From contig QIGD01000023.1 of assembly GCA_003229935.1 (NCBI GenBank), positions 1-15,873 on the forward strand: a stretch of DNA of 15,873 nt. Direction: 5' to 3'. This document shows positions 13,378-15,873 of this stretch, one piece after another. The number at the start of each line of letters is the position of its first letter. Position 1 is the stretch's first letter. A program made the position numbers and the translations under genes. Source of the DNA: Methanobacteriota archaeon (GTDB lineage Archaea; Hydrothermarchaeota; Hydrothermarchaeia; Hydrothermarchaeales; BMS3B). The notes beneath the pieces are model-generated. The model made no database searches. It had not been told where the DNA came from and saw only the letters and a list, made by a program, of their open reading frames with translations.

Positions 13378-14760
13378 ATGGATATACCCAGAATTTTAAT
13401 CTCAGGCACATCCAGCAGAGCTGGAAAGACGATAATCTCTATTGGAATAATGCGTGCGTTGAGAAACAGAGGTTATAAAGTTCAACCTTTCAAGATTGGG
13501 CCTGATTTTATAGACCCGAGTTATCATAATTTTGCAACGGGGAGAATAGGAAGAAATATTGATGGTTTTATGATGAGCCCCGAGGATATGGTAGAGGTTC
13601 TTGTCAGGGGCTCCAGAGGAGCAGATATCTCAGTTATTGAGGGTACTATGGGGCTATATGACAGCCACAATGCTCTTGACCCTGAAGGCAGTACAGCAGA
13701 TGCAGCCAGAATTTTGAAGGCTCCAGTTGTACTAGTTGCCAATATTGAGAGGATTTCGAGAACTGCAGCAGCCTTTGTTCTGGGTTATAAGCTGTTTGAT
13801 AAGAATTTAAATCTCGCAGGAGCAATTTTAAACAGGGCAGGAAATCCAAGGCATGCCTATAAAGCTAAAACCGCTATTGAACAACTGGCAGAGATGAAGG
13901 TGCTCGGAGTCGTATACAGAAATAACAGTCTAACAATACCTGAAAGGCACCTTGGTCTGGTTCCTGCCTATGAGAGAGAGAGGCTTGAGGAGCTTTTTGA
14001 TTCTCTGGCTGATATTATGGAGAAGAGCATAGATATTGAAAAGCTGATAGACATAGCCCAAAATACCAGAGAAATTGAGGAATATAGAGAAAATCCGTTA
14101 TTCATTCAGAAAAAGAAATTGAATCTCAGAGTTGGAGTAGCCAGAGATAGTGCCTTTAATTTCTACTATCAGGACAATATAGATGCTTTTTCTTCTGCCG
14201 GCGCAGAGATAGTAACTTTTGATACAATTAATGACAGAAGGTTACCAGAATTGGATGCTCTCTATATAGGGGGAGGCTTCCCTGAAGTTCAGGCTTCTCA
14301 TCTTGAAAGAAATTCTTCAATGAAAGAAGAAATCTATGAATTCTGCAGTTCCGGCAAACCCTGTTATGCTGAATGTGGCGGACTAATGTACCTTGGTGAG
14401 AGTATAACCACAAAAGAAGGCGATGAGTATGAGATGGCTGGTGTACTGCCATTGAAAACTGAGATGAAGAAGAAATTTCAGGCTCTGGGCTATGTCAGAA
14501 GCAGAGTCGAGAAGAGTAATCCTATAGCTGATAGAGGAGATATTCTTCTAGGACATGAATTTCATCACTCAAAAGTTGTGCCTACAGGAAAACTGAAGTT
14601 TGCATATAAGGTGATTAGAGGCAAGGGTGTTGGTGACAGTAAAGATGGTATTATACTCAGAAATACTCTTGCCAGCTATATCCATCTGCATATTCTTTCA
14701 TATCCAAAGATGGTTGAGAATTTTCTGTCAACTGCCGAAAGTGCGAAGCATGAAGGGTAG
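13378..14760 (+). CDS. cbiA: Cobyrinate (or Ni-sirohydrochlorin) a,c-diamide synthase
   Basis: Amidates the a and c acetate side chains of cobyrinate (CbiA, cobalamin) or of Ni-sirohydrochlorin (CfbB, coenzyme F430), using ATP and glutamine. The N-terminal amidoligase domain has the P-loop GTSSRAGKT (10-18), PFKIGPDFIDPSYH (37-50) and VIEGTMGLYD (86-95). From about 248 a class I amidotransferase-like domain has GGGFPEVQASHL (298-309), the nucleophile Cys333 in CYAECGGLMYLG and the closing YIHLH (434-438). At 460 residues the length is normal. CbiA and CfbB are hard to separate by eye; phrases such as SRTAAA and AILNRAGNPRHAYKAKTAIE resemble methanogen CfbB. No other cobalamin or F430 gene is adjacent, so the pathway is open. 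It converges on the U32 gene with an eight-base gap. Confidence 0.92.
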   Translation: MDIPRILISGTSSRAGKTIISIGIMRALRNRGYKVQPFKIGPDFIDPSYHNFATGRIGRNIDGFMMSPEDMVEVLVRGSRGADISVIEGTMGLYDSHNALDPEGSTADAARILKAPVVLVANIERISRTAAAFVLGYKLFDKNLNLAGAILNRAGNPRHAYKAKTAIEQLAEMKVLGVVYRNNSLTIPERHLGLVPAYERERLEELFDSLADIMEKSIDIEKLIDIAQNTREIEEYRENPLFIQKKKLNLRVGVARDSAFNFYYQDNIDAFSSAGAEIVTFDTINDRRLPELDALYIGGGFPEVQASHLERNSSMKEEIYEFCSSGKPCYAECGGLMYLGESITTKEGDEYEMAGVLPLKTEMKKKFQALGYVRSRVEKSNPIADRGDILLGHEFHHSKVVPTGKLKFAYKVIRGKGVGDSKDGIILRNTLASYIHLHILSYPKMVENFLSTAESAKHEG

Positions 14761-14768
14761 CTCTTACC

Positions 14769-15873
14769 TCAAAGATTTTCCAGAGCATTCTCCAATCTCT
14801 TCAACTGATTCTGGATATATTCTATACCTGCATAGCGGCCATCAAGTGTTAAAAGGGATACTCCTGAAGAGAGCAGCTCTTTTGTATGGGATATCCAATC
14901 TCTTTCTTCAAAATTAAGTATGTGATTACGGCAATCCTTATCAGGAATAACTCTATAATTCCTTCCTTTTTTATCCCTTATAGAATATTCACCTTCAATA
15001 CAGGGCTTCGAGCAGGAGCTGCCCCGGGTACCCTCCAGAGATGTATTCAAAATACAGTTTCTGGTTATCATAGCTTCAGGATATCCCCATACAAGAATTT
15101 CAAGAACTCCTGAACCATTAGAAAAAGGTTTAAGTGAATCCTTACTAAGAGCAAACCTTCTTTTTACAAGCTCTTTTATCTTTTCTCTTTCCAACTCCAG
15201 AGACAGTGATATCCTTTCTACAAAGGACTCCATGTACAGTACAGTAAAATGATTTGTAACATTAAAGGATGTGTCGGCAAAAAGATGAGCATCCTTGAAA
15301 GCTCTTTTAATAAACAATGCCTGCCCAGGGTTGGATATCTGATATTTATCTATTCCCCTTTCCTTCAGTTCATCCAGAAGCTTACCGAAGTATCCGAAAA
15401 AGCTGTCATGTGTGATTCTTGGCAGTTTAAGAACAAACTCTTTATTCTCTTTCCTGCATAGCTCATTTATTTCAAGGATTTCCTGTAACTTCTTAGGAAT
15501 AACCTTTTCGGAAAGTCCATAAAGGCAGTCATAGTAAAGTATATCCCAGCCCTTTCCAGATAGTTCCCTTACCTTTTCAGCATTTTCAACAATGATTCCA
15601 ATCCTGTGGGTTTTTTCAGGGATAATCTCCTCGCTCAGGTCATCTTCATATTCAATTGTTTTTTTCTCTTCTTGTTTGCATTGCTTTTTATGTAGAACCA
15701 GACACTCAAGAAGGCGCCTCCGCAAAGCCTTGAACTCCCCTGGGAGCAGAAAAGGTCTGCCCCTTAACTCTACATTTACTCTTTTTACATTGATAAAAGG
15801 AAGACCTGTCTTTTCAAGCCACCTGACTATCTCCATCTCCTGAACAGGATTCTTTCTTGCCTTCAAAACAGGA
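14769..15873 (-). CDS. U32 peptidase-family protein, C-terminal part (gene runs off the window)
   Basis: The frame is open to the window edge, so the 5' part lies beyond 15873. The visible part begins with a DUF3656-like segment (ELRGRPFLLPGEFKALRRRLLE). An acidic-basic linker and a second barrel-like half follow: KIGW-type strands, ITHDSFFGYFGKLLDEL and VSLLTLDGRYAG near the end. The U32 cysteine signature is present: NCILNTSLEG then CSKPC and, further on, PDKDCRNHIL. This architecture belongs to the large U32 proteins. The bacterial relative RlhA hydroxylates 23S rRNA and other U32 members act in tRNA or ubiquinone hydroxylation, so a modification enzyme is as likely as a protease. The four-cysteine set could hold an Fe-S cluster. 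The substrate is unknown. Confidence 0.85.
   Translation of the reverse strand, partial: PVLKARKNPVQEMEIVRWLEKTGLPFINVKRVNVELRGRPFLLPGEFKALRRRLLECLVLHKKQCKQEEKKTIEYEDDLSEEIIPEKTHRIGIIVENAEKVRELSGKGWDILYYDCLYGLSEKVIPKKLQEILEINELCRKENKEFVLKLPRITHDSFFGYFGKLLDELKERGIDKYQISNPGQALFIKRAFKDAHLFADTSFNVTNHFTVLYMESFVERISLSLELEREKIKELVKRRFALSKDSLKPFSNGSGVLEILVWGYPEAMITRNCILNTSLEGTRGSSCSKPCIEGEYSIRDKKGRNYRVIPDKDCRNHILNFEERDWISHTKELLSSGVSLLTLDGRYAGIEYIQNQLKRLENALENL

Noticed and set aside
14627..14917. Plus-strand frame spanning the cbiA end and the U32 end
   Set aside because: It overlaps two well-supported genes in another frame and its translation resembles no protein.
1..15873. CRISPR array, defence island, prophage or complete insertion sequence
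   Set aside because: No regularly spaced repeats, no cas, nuclease-helicase or phage structural genes, and no transposase frame were found in the window.

Overview
The window reads as a chromosomal stretch of an archaeon, most likely euryarchaeal. Evidence: a stand-alone ATP-pyrophosphatase subunit of GMP synthase, a short archaeal-type PurA, a CTP-dependent riboflavin kinase with a winged-helix head, A-type ATPase subunits I, K and C, class III signal-peptide pilins, an AN1 zinc-finger protein and an MJ1316/DUF504 protein. Promoters look like BRE/TATA boxes, and many genes have GGTGA/GGAGG ribosome binding sites. A CbiA/CfbB-type amidotransferase fits a corrinoid- or F430-making organism, but I cannot name a genus. 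No stretch longer than about 200 bases lacks a gene.

Layout. At 1-92 lies a strong hairpin that resembles the right end of an IS200/IS605-type element. On the minus strand at 93-3615 is a tightly overlapping nucleotide operon, purA-pyrG-guaAB, in which purA is broken by a frameshift with an apparent small deletion. At 3734-5124 (minus) is a two-gene riboflavin operon, ribK-ribB. At 5164-5512 (minus) is a decayed endonuclease V gene. It shares an AT-rich promoter gap with a divergent secreted protein built of three tandem beta-rich repeats (5551-6531).

The plus strand continues with two tandem archaeal type IV pilin-like genes behind a promoter carrying a 7-bp inverted repeat (6682-7603). Next is an incomplete A-type ATPase cluster, atpI-atpK-atpC (7721-11242), without the catalytic A/B or stalk E/F/D genes. 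On the minus strand from 12998 down to 11276 are a CBS-ParB-like protein, hisE, a tail-anchored AN1 zinc-finger protein, tRNA-Gly(CCC) and a small 2x[4Fe-4S] ferredoxin. The plus strand then has a DUF504 gene and cbiA (13100-14760). The window ends inside a large U32-peptidase-family gene (minus, 14769 to the edge).

Functional links. PurA and GuaAB are the two branches from IMP (AMP and GMP), and PyrG supplies CTP, which the nearby RibK uses as phosphate donor. The pilins and the repeat protein form a cell-surface block. The I-K-C genes supply the membrane rotor/stator part of the ATP synthase. Several start codons can be corrected from ribosome binding sites (guaAB, pilin 1, atpK, ferredoxin, hisE). 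I see no CRISPR array, complete transposon, defence island or phage module. The most distinctive items are the gene remnants, the repeat protein, the CBS-DGHHR fusion and the orphan IS-like hairpin.
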